A stretch of 64,000 nt of DNA, taken from Trichomonas vaginalis G3. Taxonomy: Eukaryota; Parabasalia; Trichomonadida; Trichomonadidae. The stretch spans positions 62,001-126,000 of the forward strand of contig NC_067207.1 in the NCBI RefSeq assembly GCF_026262505.1, given 5' to 3'. Position 1 is the stretch's first letter. Every line of letters starts with the position of its first letter. Below, one piece after another: positions 37,209-49,312 of the stretch. The position numbers were made by a program, and so were the translations under genes. The notes below the pieces were generated by a model that saw only the letters and a program-made list of their open reading frames with translations, made no database searches and was not told the origin of the DNA.

Positions 37209-40200
37209 ATGAACAAAAACGGAACAGCTAAAATGAATGATAATCAAATTAGAGCAGAAGGTAGAAGGTTATTTAAACGCTTCTATAACATTCCTGATGG
37301 TGCTAATCCTAAAACTCGTAGAAGCTATTTAAATGAAGCAATAGATGCATATGAAGGGTTTGACATTTCATCAGAAAGTGAGAGATTAGCGAGAATGTTA
37401 AATGTTAATATTGATTTCTATTATTGTGATCCTCAACCAGAAGACGTGGACATAAATAAGGTAGACTTTCCATTAGTGGAATCAATAATGATAGATCCAG
37501 AATTTGAAACAGTAAATATTTTATTAACACAGAGTCCATGTGGAAAACTTCACGCTGACAGAATTACAGACGTTGAAGCACTCACCGGCTATAGAGTTTG
37601 TCCATATTGTAAAGAAGAAGTTTATTCTATCCGTGATGATCCAGAAAGGAAAAACCAAAGAAGATTTTTAAAGCATTGTGAGAAATGTAAAGAAAATAAT
37701 GGAAGATTAATTCAAGACGTTCAATTGCAAAAGACACAGCAACCATATGCGCCACATATTACGAAACAGAAGATATATCAGTGGTTATTAGCTCATAATT
37801 TGCAGGAATATTATCAACCGACAAGATATTATATTACTTTTGACTTCGAAACATTAGAGACTAAAGAAGAATTACAACTTTCTGAGTGTGCAACTTTGAA
37901 CGCTTACTTAAAACCATTCATGGTATCATCAACGGTTAAATTAAACGATAAAACATATACGAGGAATTTTTGCTTAACTTCGAGTGATTCTTTTATTTCT
38001 GATTGGATTGAGTTTTTATTTTCAACCTGTTCATTAGTTGTTGAATCAAATATGGGTCAATACAATGAATTATTGAAGTCCCATACATTAAATGAGAAAC
38101 AGAAGGAAGCATTTAAAGAACTTCTAGATGAGGAATTCAATAAAGTGAATATCCTAGGTTTTAATTCGGGAAAGTTTGATTTAAATTTAATTCTTCGTGA
38201 TTTAAACACTGCAAAATGGAAAATAAAATCAATGCTGGGTTCATCTTCACAATTTAAGCAAATCATTGTAAAGAAAACAAACGTTCCATATGAATTGAGA
38301 TTTATTGACATCAAAAATTATATAGCGGGTGGGACATTAGACCAATTCACTCAAGATTTCGGAAACAATAAATCACGTGTTAAATCCTTTTTCCCTTATC
38401 AATTCATCACATGGGAGAATTACGAAGATGAATTATATAAAGTGGAACCATTCACTCAAGATTCATTTTATTCAGCATTAACTCAAGAAACAATATCCGA
38501 TTCAGATTATCAAATATATCTCAATGATGCTAAAAATTTTGAGAATAGATTAGAATATTTTATTCATTATTGCAATAAAGACGTTGAAATTATGATTGAC
38601 CCAATTGATAAAATTATTGAAGAAACATTTGTTTATAAAATTGACATGCTTCATAATCTTTCTTTATCATCGAATGCATCAATGATTCGTTACGCGTTAG
38701 CATATAAGAACTTCAATCCTAACGAAACATATCCAGAAGAAGAAAATGTGGAATCAAGTTTTGAATTAACAAAAAGTATTGGAAATATAAAATTGATTCA
38801 TATAAGAAACAAGATGAAAAAGCAGAAAGGGATACTAAAAACAATGTTTCAATGGATGACTATCAATACTATCACGATTTAATCCTTTCATCTAAATGCA
38901 AAATGTGTGGTAAAGCGTTTACATATGCTAATAAACCAACATTAGATAGAATCGATAATGAAAAACCACATACCAAAGAAAATTGTCAGTTAATGTGTTG
39001 TTATTGCAATGTCGTAAAATCAAATAAAGATGAAGATGTTCAACGTTTAAGAATCAATTTAAGAAATTATACATTAAAAAATAATTTACCAATGACTCTA
39101 GATTCAGTTGAAGCTTATCACATCCTCCGTAATGGAATTACTGGTGGTTTATCAAATGTTCAACATAGAGTAAATCTTAAAGGAATCACGCACATTAATA
39201 AACTTTCATATAATCCAGAAACTAAAACTGTATCAAATGAGGACACTTCCAACATTATGACTCATTTCGTTGGTGTTGACTTTAATTCATTATATCCTTC
39301 ATCATTTTCATCTAATCCTCATGATTTCATTCAATATACTGACCATAAAATGTATATGCCGGGAAGATTGAATGGTGTTATCATTTGTGATACAGCAACA
39401 AAGAAAGCAAAAGCACTGGGAATAATTAAGAAGAAAAATACTTTATTCGTGGCTGAAGTAAAGGGTCACATTGATGAAAAATACATTAATGATTACATAA
39501 ACTTTTTACCAATAATAAGAAACTTTGATATTATCACAGATGAAAAAACAATTGGTGGTTTTATGTATAATTACATGAAATCAAACAATCTACCAGTTGA
39601 CCAGAAACAGAGGAAATTAACTCAGTTAGCATCAACACACAACCAATATCAACCATTTTCTTCTTATTATCTTTGGTATCTAATAGACAGATTTCATTTT
39701 ATCATTGATGACATTCAATCAATTTTAACATTTACGAAAAATACTTGTTTTAATGAATTTGCGAATGAATTTATGAACGAAAGACAAAAGGCTGAATTAG
39801 AAGGAAATAAAGGAAAAAGTTTATTTTGCAAGATTTCACTTAATGGATCATATGGTTACGATGCAATGAATACACAAAATTACGCAAAGACTAAAATAAT
39901 GAATGCACAGAAGGCACGCGTTGCATGTATGTCAAATAAGTTTAAAAACATAAGAGAAATAGGAGAGGATACGTATCAAGTGATGCTTAAAGATAGATTT
40001 TATAGATGTGATACATGTTTACAAGAGGCATTCTTCACTTTAGATAACGCAAAATACTGGTATTTGGTTTTCATTTATGATTTTATGTATAAATGCATGG
40101 ATGTTAATCGTTTTCATTTCATTGAAGGTGATACTGATTCATCTTATTGGGCAATCGCTGGCGACCCAAATCTTCCTAACACTCAAGCATTTCAAGCAAT

Positions 40201-40627
40201 TGTAACCGATAAAAAATTTTATGATAAAAACATTTACAAATTCGCACCTTTTGATTTCTTCTGTTTTAATGAGAAATTTAAACCTAAATTAAAGAATAAA
40301 GCTGAAGAAAAAGCACATGAGAAGAAGTTATTGGGTTTAGCAATTGAGAAACAAGGTGATAACATGGTTGCTTTATGTCCTAAGTGTTATACTTCATTCA
40401 ACGGTTCAATTGATGGAAGTGATTTTAAAAAGATTGCACAAAAAATGAAAGGAGTTAGTTTACGACAAAATAAACAATTAACACCTAAAAATTATTTGGA
40501 TATAATAAATGATAAAGTGATATTTGATGGTCAGAATATTAATTTACAACTTAAAAACGGGTCAATGACTCGCTTAACAATCGGTAAGACTGCATTAACA
40601 GGAGCACACACTAAGGCTGTATTGTGA
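37209..40627 (+). pseudogene. polB: Protein-primed DNA polymerase B, copy B (broken)
   Basis: Same motifs and the same embedded HNH-type segment as in copy A, but lacking both GC-rich insertions P1 and P2. The first third differs from A at many synonymous and some amino-acid positions, while the rest is nearly identical. Broken, about one or two breaks. Confidence 0.85.
37929..38084 (+). other. Empty sites for micro-insertions P1 and P2
   Basis: Copy B runs directly through AAATTAAACGATAAAACA and TTGAAGTCCCATACATTA, where copy A carries P1 and P2. This shows each GC-rich segment can be cleanly present or absent without changing frame. Confidence 0.8.
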
Positions 40628-40756
40628 AAATGGATGTTGTATGCCATTTATTTAATAAAATGCCACAGAAGAGACAAAAGGAACCGTAAATAATTTTTTG
40701 ATACTATGATTCAAAGAGGCGGGCACCCTTAAAACAACTTATTTATTTTTATATAA

Positions 40757-41324
40757 ATGAATAGCGTAGATTTAAAAAATTTAATTGATGATTAGTACTT
40801 AATCAAAATTTCTTAATTATTATGAATTAAAATCATATCTCCAAAAAACATGATAACAAATAACGGGTGATGATATGGATTATTATATTCGTATTATAAA
40901 AATGAAGTTTTGAAATATCATGATAAAATAATTTCTAAAATTAAAGACAAAATTAAAAATAATGAATATTCAAAGGGAAAAAGTAAATCACAACTTAAAC
41001 AATGAAAGATTTCAAAAATAAAGTATTAACAGAAGAAGATATTGATGAATTATATAAATTATATAAATTATATAATCCTGAGCCGCAAAAACAAAGAACA
41101 AAAACAAAGTGCAAAACGCCAGGTCCTTCAGACCATAAATGAAGCACAAGCTTTAATTTATGATTCATTAGTTAAAACCATATTCAGCCCGACTTTTAAA
41201 TGAAGATCAACTTTTGGAATTCATCCTTCAACATAAACTCGAAGCGGGAAAGTATATCAAACCTTTAATATACAGCATATTTAAAACAAATGAATAGAAT
41301 ACATCCAGAATAATGAAGGAATGA
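40757..41324 (+). pseudogene. Hypothetical protein upstream of integrase, copy B (broken)
   Basis: Homologue of 9048-9626. Broken, several breaks. Confidence 0.7.
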
Positions 41325-42255
41325 AATCCAAAATCAAAGCAGATAAAATTAAACCACCTGCAACACCAAACCCTCCAACGACAGTACCTCCTCCTTCAGT
41401 TAATCCTTCATCATTCACTTTATTATATCCATTTCAAACATTAAAGAAGCAAAAAGATTTAAAAAGGATTCAAAATATTAAATAAACCAACTGACCCAAA
41501 AATTCAACCGTTAAAGGAAAAATTTAGTCGCCCTTCATTTGCACCATATCCATATTCATACAAATCGATCATTTAGAATATTCAAGAGGAAACGTTACTT
41601 ATTATTTGCCATTAACATTAACACCATATTTATATTGCATTCCGTGAAAGGGAAAACAGAACAGGAAACAAAAGAGCTATTCAATACTTACTAGATCATG
41701 AAAGAGTAGATAATATAAGGGTGATGGTGATAAAGGATTCAGCAGCTATGGCTCATTATTTCCCACAAATTAATTTTTACTTTCATCCTCTCCATATACG
41801 TTTCATAATAAAATAGTTGATGCGGTAATGAGAACTCTTAGAGATGCGTTAGGGGTTAATGGTCAGATATACTGGATGAAATCATGACTCCATCATACAG
41901 CAGTTAGTATTATTACAATAATACATGGCATAGAACAATAAACATGAAACCGGTGGAAATGAAAAATGATATTTCAAAAAGAATGGGAATATATTAGAAA
42001 GCAAATGAAAGGTTGAATGATGTTAAACGTGAACAAATTAATTCGGGGCTCATGAATTTTAAACAAGGGGATAAAGTTTTGATTCATCTCGATTATGGAA
42101 AAACTGATAAATCAATGACAAAAAGAAGACGAAGATTTGACACAATAGCTGAATTTGTTAGATATATTAACGGCAATGCATTAGTTGAAGTTGACAATAA
42201 ATTAATAGAAATTCCGATTTATTTTATTACTCCATTATATTTAAATAATATTTAT
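41321..42255 (+). pseudogene. DDE integrase, copy B (broken)
   Basis: Homologue of 9623-10576 with about a dozen or more breaks. The C-terminal barrel region remains open over 42013-42255. Confidence 0.8.
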
Positions 42256-42275
42256 TTTTTTTATTTCGTAAGAAA

Positions 42276-42545
42276 TGTAGTAACAACGAAGCAGTCAAGA
42301 GTCCAGACGATGAATATAAAAAGAAAACTAAACAGAATTAAATCAAAAAATATGTTATTACAAAAAGAAGCCACAATGTGGTGGGTTGAAAACGATAAAG
42401 AGAGGGAAAGAAATAATCGAAAAATTAGAAACTTATCGTTCAATCCTTAAACTGAGTGAAGCAAAAATAAAAAGAATTAATAAATAAATAAATTGATTGG
42501 AAGAGATGAATTTAATAAAGATGAATTTTAAACTCTATCCAAATT
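42276..42545 (+). pseudogene. Small coiled-coil protein, copy B (broken)
   Basis: Homologue of 10596-10868. Broken. Confidence 0.6.
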
Positions 42546-42707
42546 TAATTTTTATTCCTCTTCGACAACATCTCTCTTTCCATCATTACCGCATAACCAC
42601 ATTTCTCAATTTTAGTGGTTTGTTATTTTTAACATGTTCTTGCATCATTTTTATCATTTCCTCCCTTGTTATGATTCGTGGTAAATTTGAGCTTGTGGGG
42701 TATTCAT
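42545..42707 (-). pseudogene. 54-residue small protein homologue, copy B (broken)
   Basis: Homologue of 10865-11029. Broken. Confidence 0.45.
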
Positions 42708-42839
42708 TTATGATAAAAATAAAAATTTGTTATCACTTATTTTATCGTGAATGTTTTTAGGTTATTCAATAATTAATTATTTTTGAATAACTGGGAAATA
42801 AATTTACGTCAAATATGCAATTTATAAAATCTTATGTCG

Positions 42840-42922
42840 ACAGGCTACGTAGCACAGTGGTCTAAGGTGGTGTTATGGAGGGTCAAGGTCTGTGGTTCGA
42901 ACCGCGACAGCGCCGTATTTCT
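42840..42922 (+). other. tRNA-like sequence, copy B
   Basis: Nearly identical to 11162-11244. Both the A-box and B-box strings are intact. Confidence 0.5.
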
Positions 42923-43232
42923 TATTTTCTTTATTTGTCTTGTTTGTCGTGAATAAAAAGTATCATAAAAGTGCTCTATCTTCCACGGGAATAAATAAAA
43001 AATTTACTTTATTCTTTTTATTTCTTCTTTATTTCTTGTTCCCGTGAAGAAGGGTTTTGCTGTTTTTTCTCAGCCGAAATCAATGATTTTTTCATTTTTG
43101 GAATCCTTAGCGAATGAGGAATCTTTTCTCTCGTGGAAGCTTTGACCTAAAATATAATTTAGGTGAAGAGGTGATATCACCTGTTTTTTCACCTGTTTTT
43201 ATGGTAGTAGTGAAATAAAATTTTGTTATCAG

Positions 43233-43415
43233 TTATTTTATCATCATTTTATTAAGTTCATCTTTAGTTAATAATTTGAATGGATTCGCTAATGTTCCAC
43301 CTTGAGTCACAACACTTGCCCCGGCTAATTGTGAAGAACCTGGGATAAGTACTCCATGAAATGATTTCATTGGTATCATTAATTTAGAAATAGTTGGCTT
43401 AATTAATTTGGTCAT
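43233..43415 (-). CDS. Small element protein (60 residues), copy B
   Basis: Identical to 11562-11744. Survival of an unchanged short frame in a stretch otherwise full of differences supports it as a real gene, or simply reflects chance. Confidence 0.55.
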   Translation of the reverse strand: MTKLIKPTISKLMIPMKSFHGVLIPGSSQLAGASVVTQGGTLANPFKLLTKDELNKMMIK

Positions 43416-43474
43416 TTATGATAAAAATAAAATTGCATAATTTAAATTTTTTTCTTTCTCATTTTCTCATTTTC

Positions 43475-43609
43475 TCATTTTTCATTCTGTTTTGGTTTCA
43501 GCAACTTTTCAAGTTGTTGTCTTGTCAGTAACTTTAATTTTAACTTTGGATCAAATATTGGGTTTCCATCTTTATCTCTTCCAATAACACCATATGGTAG
43601 AATCTTCAT
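43475..43609 (-). CDS. Small element protein (44 residues), copy B
   Basis: Identical to 11805-11939. Confidence 0.45.
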   Translation of the reverse strand: MKILPYGVIGRDKDGNPIFDPKLKLKLLTRQQLEKLLKPKQNEK

Positions 43610-43687
43610 TTATACTAAAATAAAAATTTAAATTATGCTGTTTGCTCTTTTGGAGCTCCTAAAGTTGTTTCACAAACATTGAGCGTT

Positions 43688-44540
43688 CATTGAACTCTAT
43701 ACCATGCGAATACAGTCATAAATGTGCATGTAATCTTTACTTTGTCCCGTTGTTTGTGTATATCCTGAAACGCGATGTGTATTTTCCTTCTCCCTGAGTG
43801 TCACTCCAGTAACAATTTATGGCAAATTTAACATCATCTTTAACATCATATCCTTTACCTTTTGTCATTCCTGACCAATCCCAATATCTATGCTTATGCC
43901 AACCTGCTTGAGATGTGCTTAAATCTATGTAGTGACTGTGTGCAGGTAAATTTTCACCCGTAATTGTTTTACTTCCCCCTGTTTCCTTTGAAGAGTTGCA
44001 CAATACAAAAACCTGTCGACTATTTGTTCCCATGCACCAACACCAAACATTGCTTGAGGACCTCTTCACATCCATAGATGTATAAATAGAACCTACTGGG
44101 TTCATTAAATCAAACATATGAGATATTATAGGATTGTCTCTTTTGAACTTAAAATATAGTGTAACTATTTCGGTTTCTTCTGGTTTGTGTCAGAATATTT
44201 TTATAATATAATCTTATGTTTTCAGGGTATGTAAAATCTTGACTATAATATTTATTTTTGTCATCTTCATAATAGTATACTATTCTCGTTTTTCTATTGC
44301 ATTATATCTTTTATATCTATAATAATCTAAATATAATGTTTGCTTTTTTGGGTCTACATGTGCGTCAACACCATAGTCATAATAATACGGTGCTGGAGCT
44401 ACGTTAGACAATGTCATATCCGTCATTTCATAAACTCTTAAATATTTCTTTTGTTCGTCTCCATATAAGTTTAAGTAGCAGTTGTTGTCTAATGGAACTT
44501 TAACTTGTGTCCATTATTCTTTATATAGCCTACATACATT
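43688..44540 (-). pseudogene. Fibre-like knob region, copy B (broken)
   Basis: Homologue of 12018-12878; the ENLPAHSH and histidine-pair segment is still visible. Several breaks. Confidence 0.7.
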
Positions 44541-44689
44541 TCATTGTTATTTTTCGGAATGAGTTTATACCGTATACCATTTCTTAAGGACTGTACAAAC
44601 TCCCATCTAAAATATTTGTTTTCTTCATTGACAGAAAAGTCGCCAACAATAGTTTCAATATTTTTGTTCCAACTAAACTTTGGTATATT

Positions 44690-45195
44690 TCGTTAACAAA
44701 TGATATATCTGCTTTCTTTGCTAACTCATCGTTAACATATTCCTTATCTGCCTTCTTTGCTAACTCATCGTTAACATATTCCTTATCTCCTTCTTTGCTA
44801 ACTCATCGTTAACATATTCCTTATCTGCTTTCTTCCCTAACTCATCGTTAACAAATGATATATCTGCTTTAAGGTCTAAACATTCTGAAACCCATCCTGT
44901 ATCAGCTTTAGTTTTAAGAATCTTCGATGTCCGTTCATGATACCATTCAACCCTTTCTATAATTTCATTATCTTTTTCATTAACATATTCCTTATCTGCC
45001 TTCTTTGCTAACTCATCGTTAACATATTCCTTATCTGCCTTCTTTGCTAACTCATCGTTAACAAATTATCTGCTTCTTTGCTAACTCATCGTTAACATAA
45101 GTTTTATCTGCTTTCTTTGCTAACTCATCGTTAACATATTCCTTATCTGCTTTCTTTGCTAACTCATCGTTAACATATTCCTTATCTGCTTTCTT
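44690..45195 (-). repeat. 39-bp fibre-stalk repeats, copy B
   Basis: Same two-block arrangement as in copy A, encoding ADKEYVNDELAKK-type units. Broken. Confidence 0.7.
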
Positions 45196-45206
45196 CATTA
45201 TGTCAT

Positions 45207-45530
45207 TTAGGAAACCTTTATGAATTCCTCATTTAAATTAAATCTTCCAATCTTCAAAACTTTAGGAAATGCATTTAATGCGTAATATCTTTGTTCTTCT
45301 GGTGGAATTGATGTTATATCATCCGTTATTCCTTTAATTTTTGAATTCATAAATAAAATTTCTTTTATATTTGATATCACTGCACCACCTTTGCAAACGA
45401 ATTCGAAATGGTCATTTTTCAATACTATCTCCAAATCTCCATATTTCAACATTTGCGTTTGTTCTGCCGTCTTTGAATTATATGCATATATGGCGTATGT
45501 AATGGTCTGTGGTTGCTGTTGTTTAATCAT
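45207..45530 (-). pseudogene. N-terminal part of the fibre-like module, copy B (broken)
   Basis: Begins identically to 13463-13873 (MIKQQQPQTITYAIYAYN) but the frame is shorter here. Confidence 0.6.
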
Positions 45531-45554
45531 TTATTACGATTTAAAAATAAATAT

Positions 45555-46292
45555 TTAATCTGTTATCTCATCAGCTATTTTTTCTATTTGAAATTGCCAT
45601 AATATTTCATTCATAAATTCTAAATCACAATCAAATAGGTCAGTTATTCTAAATTTAATATTTGATAAATCTTTTGAATGAAGAATAAATGAATTCCCGG
45701 ATAATTGAAACGGATATGATAAAGAAAATATGTTTAAGTTGATGGATAAAATGTTTTGTATTGATGGGTAAGAGTTAGGGTCTAATGTTTGATGTGAAAA
45801 TCTCATTGGGGTATTAACTTTATCACATTTGATTAAAATGAAATTAGAACCAGTGTCAGAATACAAAACATCCCCAACATCTTTTTCAAAATTTAATATC
45901 CCCAACAATGAACGAAGACGAGGAGTACAAAATTTAATTTTCAGCGGAAATTTAATAAGGTTATTTATTTCATCAAGTTCAAAAAGTTTATCAGGTTTTG
46001 ATTTAAAATTTTCTTCATACCATACGATAAATGATTCATTTAAATAACTTAAAATCATGTTAATATCCCATTTCGTTATCACATTATTTATATACATATC
46101 ATACGTTTTTAGGTCTACGACCCCGCCGCTATGCGGCTCATGGTCATCTTTAATAAATGATATATAATCTGAAGGGTCTAAAAGAATGGGATTAAATTTA
46201 CCACTCACAGAAACGAGAGTAACATTATAAATTCCGCTAACTGTTAAATTTAATTCACAGTTATTATTCGAAATAATATTGATAATTGACAT
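45555..46292 (-). CDS. Element hypothetical protein, possible minor capsid component (copy B)
   Basis: Identical at the protein level to 13898-14635 and carrying the same palindromic segment P4 (about 46112-46137). Open and apparently whole. Confidence 0.65.
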   Translation of the reverse strand: MSIINIISNNNCELNLTVSGIYNVTLVSVSGKFNPILLDPSDYISFIKDDHEPHSGGVVDLKTYDMYINNVITKWDINMILSYLNESFIVWYEENFKSKPDKLFELDEINNLIKFPLKIKFCTPRLRSLLGILNFEKDVGDVLYSDTGSNFILIKCDKVNTPMRFSHQTLDPNSYPSIQNILSINLNIFSLSYPFQLSGNSFILHSKDLSNIKFRITDLFDCDLEFMNEILWQFQIEKIADEITD

Positions 46293-46313
46293 TTTTTTAT
46301 TACGATTAAAAAT

Positions 46314-46793
46314 ATGGTAAAGCGTTATTTTCCAGTGATAAATAAAACTAGAATAAGATTACCTCAAGAATTCATAAATTCAACGAATAAGAAATTCATT
46401 CATGTTATAAATTTTAGTGTTTTCAGAAAATATGAGTCGATGTCATATTCATCATCAGGTTATATTTCACTTCATTCAAATTTAGTTCAATCAAACCCAT
46501 ATAATGACCATTTCATAAGATTTTCAGATGGTATTAAAAATGTAATTGATAGATTAAAATATGAACAGATTGACAATATCGAATTTTTGGAATTTTGGTT
46601 TAAATATCCCGATGGAAAAAAGATTGAAGTTAAAGATAAAGCTGATACTATAACAAAAACAATTACAATGACCGATCCGGATAGTGGGGAACAAAAAGAA
46701 ATAAAACAAACGATAGAAACTGGTGAAAGGTCAATTATTATCGATTATGATTCAAAGGATTATTATTCGATAATGTTAATGCTTGAATATTAA
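46314..46793 (+). CDS. Candidate single-jelly-roll minor capsid protein (copy B)
   Basis: Identical at the protein level to 14657-15136, with the same 21-bp divergent start region and the same 4-bp tail overlap with its converging neighbour. Confidence 0.55.
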   Translation: MVKRYFPVINKTRIRLPQEFINSTNKKFIHVINFSVFRKYESMSYSSSGYISLHSNLVQSNPYNDHFIRFSDGIKNVIDRLKYEQIDNIEFLEFWFKYPDGKKIEVKDKADTITKTITMTDPDSGEQKEIKQTIETGERSIIIDYDSKDYYSIMLMLEY

Positions 46794-47488
46794 ATAGCCT
46801 TAACAAAGAATTTTTCAAGTGATATTTTATATTCATCAACTATTTTATTATAAATATCATTATATGTTAAATGAAGTTCAGTTGTTGTTCCGTTCTTTGA
46901 TATCTTAATTGTGCTAATATCCTTTATAGGATTTATTTTTGCAACTGTTCCGCAGCATGAAACCTCATCATCTATGAAAAATTGAATCTTCACGTCTGAA
47001 TCTTGAACATCACAAAGAATGGCGATAATGTGAATTAATGATTCATAAGGTAAAATAATTAAACCGGATTGGTCAATTAAATTTATTATTGAATCATAAT
47101 TATCAGTTATGATATCACGGTAAATTTTCATTAATTCAGAATTAATGTCTATTTTATATGGCGCATTGCGACTGTAATCGTAGATTCCTGGGTTCTCGAT
47201 GTTTGATGAAAGAGGTGGGGGTATGTTGGATAAGTGGGAATTTCAACAGGTTCTTTACCAGGTTCAGATAAAATGATTGGGTCTCCATTCTCATTTTTCT
47301 TCATTCTCCTCATTCTTCGGTAAGTCACGAGTTAATAAATTTGGTTGAGTTGCTGACCTTGTTAATTCAGGACTAACATTAACTTTAACATTTTGAATAA
47401 TTCGTGATTTATCATCATTTACGTTATAACCAACCGTAATCTCTGCTTTTGCGTTAGTGTTCTTTTGACTAGTGAAACGTCTTCTCAT
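46790..47488 (-). pseudogene. Proline-rich-linker hypothetical protein, copy B (broken)
   Basis: Homologue of 15133-15834, broken in the linker region; the folded C-terminal domain region is open. Confidence 0.65.
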
Positions 47489-47520
47489 TTATATTCGAAT
47501 AAAAAAATATATTTAAACTT

Positions 47521-48420
47521 TTATTTTGCTGGAACTTTTGAATCTATTATTTCCTGTATTTGTTCATGAAGTTGATTTTTAGCATTTTCATCGAAATTAA
47601 TAGACCGAATATATTCATTAATTGCATTCTTATAATCATCTGATTTCTCAAATTTTCTTTTATCTGATTCCTTAACTAAATCATAAGTTAAACCTCGTTG
47701 CTGATATAATGGTTTCTTAATTAAATCTTTGAATGCTTGAGATAAAGCACCTGATGCAATTCTTGCTACTATAATTGGTTGGAATTGCTGTTTAAGTTCA
47801 TCTTTAACATTTGCGAAAACTGGATCGAATAAAGCAACTTTAAAGAATTTCTTAGCTGGAATTTCAGGTCTTAAATTTGCATATTGACCATCAAACTGGT
47901 TAGAATATCGTGGTAATCCATCCGGTCCCTCTTCAATAGCATTTAATTCTTCATTGAAGTAAGAATATGGATTATGACGGTATGAATTAATTGGACCATT
48001 TTCACCTTCTCCAATGTATTGTTTAACAGCTTTTCCATTTTCATCAAATTGCATAGGATAATGTTCATTATATGCTTTACGTTTAGGATAATCCGTCATT
48101 GTTAATTTATACCCATTTATGACTTTAATATTTCCTTGACCATCAGTAACGAAAACTTCATTTATTCCATCAGGTTTTCCATTTGGACCCGTAATGTCTG
48201 CTTCGTGTGCTTCCCAATTTGGTCCGTGACGTTTGGCATATGCTTGAGCTTCTGGTAATGTTAAAACGTTTCTCATTTGTTTAACATCCTTTTGAAGACC
48301 GGCAACAATGTGGACTAATTCTTTCATTCCGTCTGGAACTTTCATAGTTCTATTATATGCACCCTTTTTGTTTGTTCCTTGTTTTAATGGAACCTGTAGA
48401 AGATTTGCAATTTCTGTCAT
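47521..48420 (-). CDS. GPNWE-type virion-module protein (copy B)
   Basis: Identical at the protein level to 15867-16766. Confidence 0.65.
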   Translation of the reverse strand: MTEIANLLQVPLKQGTNKKGAYNRTMKVPDGMKELVHIVAGLQKDVKQMRNVLTLPEAQAYAKRHGPNWEAHEADITGPNGKPDGINEVFVTDGQGNIKVINGYKLTMTDYPKRKAYNEHYPMQFDENGKAVKQYIGEGENGPINSYRHNPYSYFNEELNAIEEGPDGLPRYSNQFDGQYANLRPEIPAKKFFKVALFDPVFANVKDELKQQFQPIIVARIASGALSQAFKDLIKKPLYQQRGLTYDLVKESDKRKFEKSDDYKNAINEYIRSINFDENAKNQLHEQIQEIIDSKVPAK

Positions 48421-48460
48421 GTTTAATTATAAATAAAAAATAAAAATTAATTATAAAAAG

Positions 48461-49288
48461 TTATTCGAATTTAATGGAACCTTTATTTAAATCAACTATT
48501 ATTTTTCCATGTTCTCCTAATTGTTGATATTGTGTGTAAAGTTCATTAATGCTCATTGGTAAATTCACTTGATAAAGCATAACGTTCAACTGTTGACGAC
48601 TAAAACCACTGAAAATGAAAAGGGTGGACAGGTTTGATTTAATGTTTGTGCTTAATGCTTTAAAGTATTGAACAGCCATGAAGAATGAACACTGAATGTG
48701 TCGACATTGAGTTAATAATTGATTAAAATATGATTTCTCATTAGTTATTAGTTTTGATTTCACCGCATCATCTAGAAAAATGAGTGAATGCAAAAATTCT
48801 CTATCAAAATTTGAAATAGAAAGTGTTTCAAATAATTCATCCCGTTGTTTATCAATAATTTTATCCTCTAATCCTTGCTTCTTGATTGTATTATATAATT
48901 CTTTATACATTACAAAGTTTTTTAAATAATCTTCTGCTTCTTCTTGTGATAAATAAATAATTGGAATTTTGATTAAATGCTTTAAAGATTCAAATGTATC
49001 ATCTGAAGGTGAACCTGAACGGTTGATATAAATTAACACATGTGAATAGGGTGAAGTGTTAGCAATAATGATAATTTGTTTTAATATCGTTAATGTTTTA
49101 CCTTTATTTTGTTTACCAATTGCTGCAGTGATTGAATTTAAGTAACATTCAGAATATGGAATTTTCATTAATTTTTCCTTAGATAGAGCATTTCTATTAT
49201 CACTCAATGCTTCATTAATCATATCATCTACGTATGTATTATATACTCCTGCTAATTCTTCATAAGGGGTGGATGAATTTAAATCCAT
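48461..49288 (-). CDS. A32/FtsK-HerA-type packaging ATPase (copy B)
   Basis: Identical at the protein level to 16807-17634: Walker A GKQNKGKT and Walker B LIFLDDA are both present. Confidence 0.9.
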   Translation of the reverse strand: MDLNSSTPYEELAGVYNTYVDDMINEALSDNRNALSKEKLMKIPYSECYLNSITAAIGKQNKGKTLTILKQIIIIANTSPYSHVLIYINRSGSPSDDTFESLKHLIKIPIIYLSQEEAEDYLKNFVMYKELYNTIKKQGLEDKIIDKQRDELFETLSISNFDREFLHSLIFLDDAVKSKLITNEKSYFNQLLTQCRHIQCSFFMAVQYFKALSTNIKSNLSTLFIFSGFSRQQLNVMLYQVNLPMSINELYTQYQQLGEHGKIIVDLNKGSIKFE

Positions 49289-49312
49289 TTAATCAAAAAT
49301 AAATTTATAATT

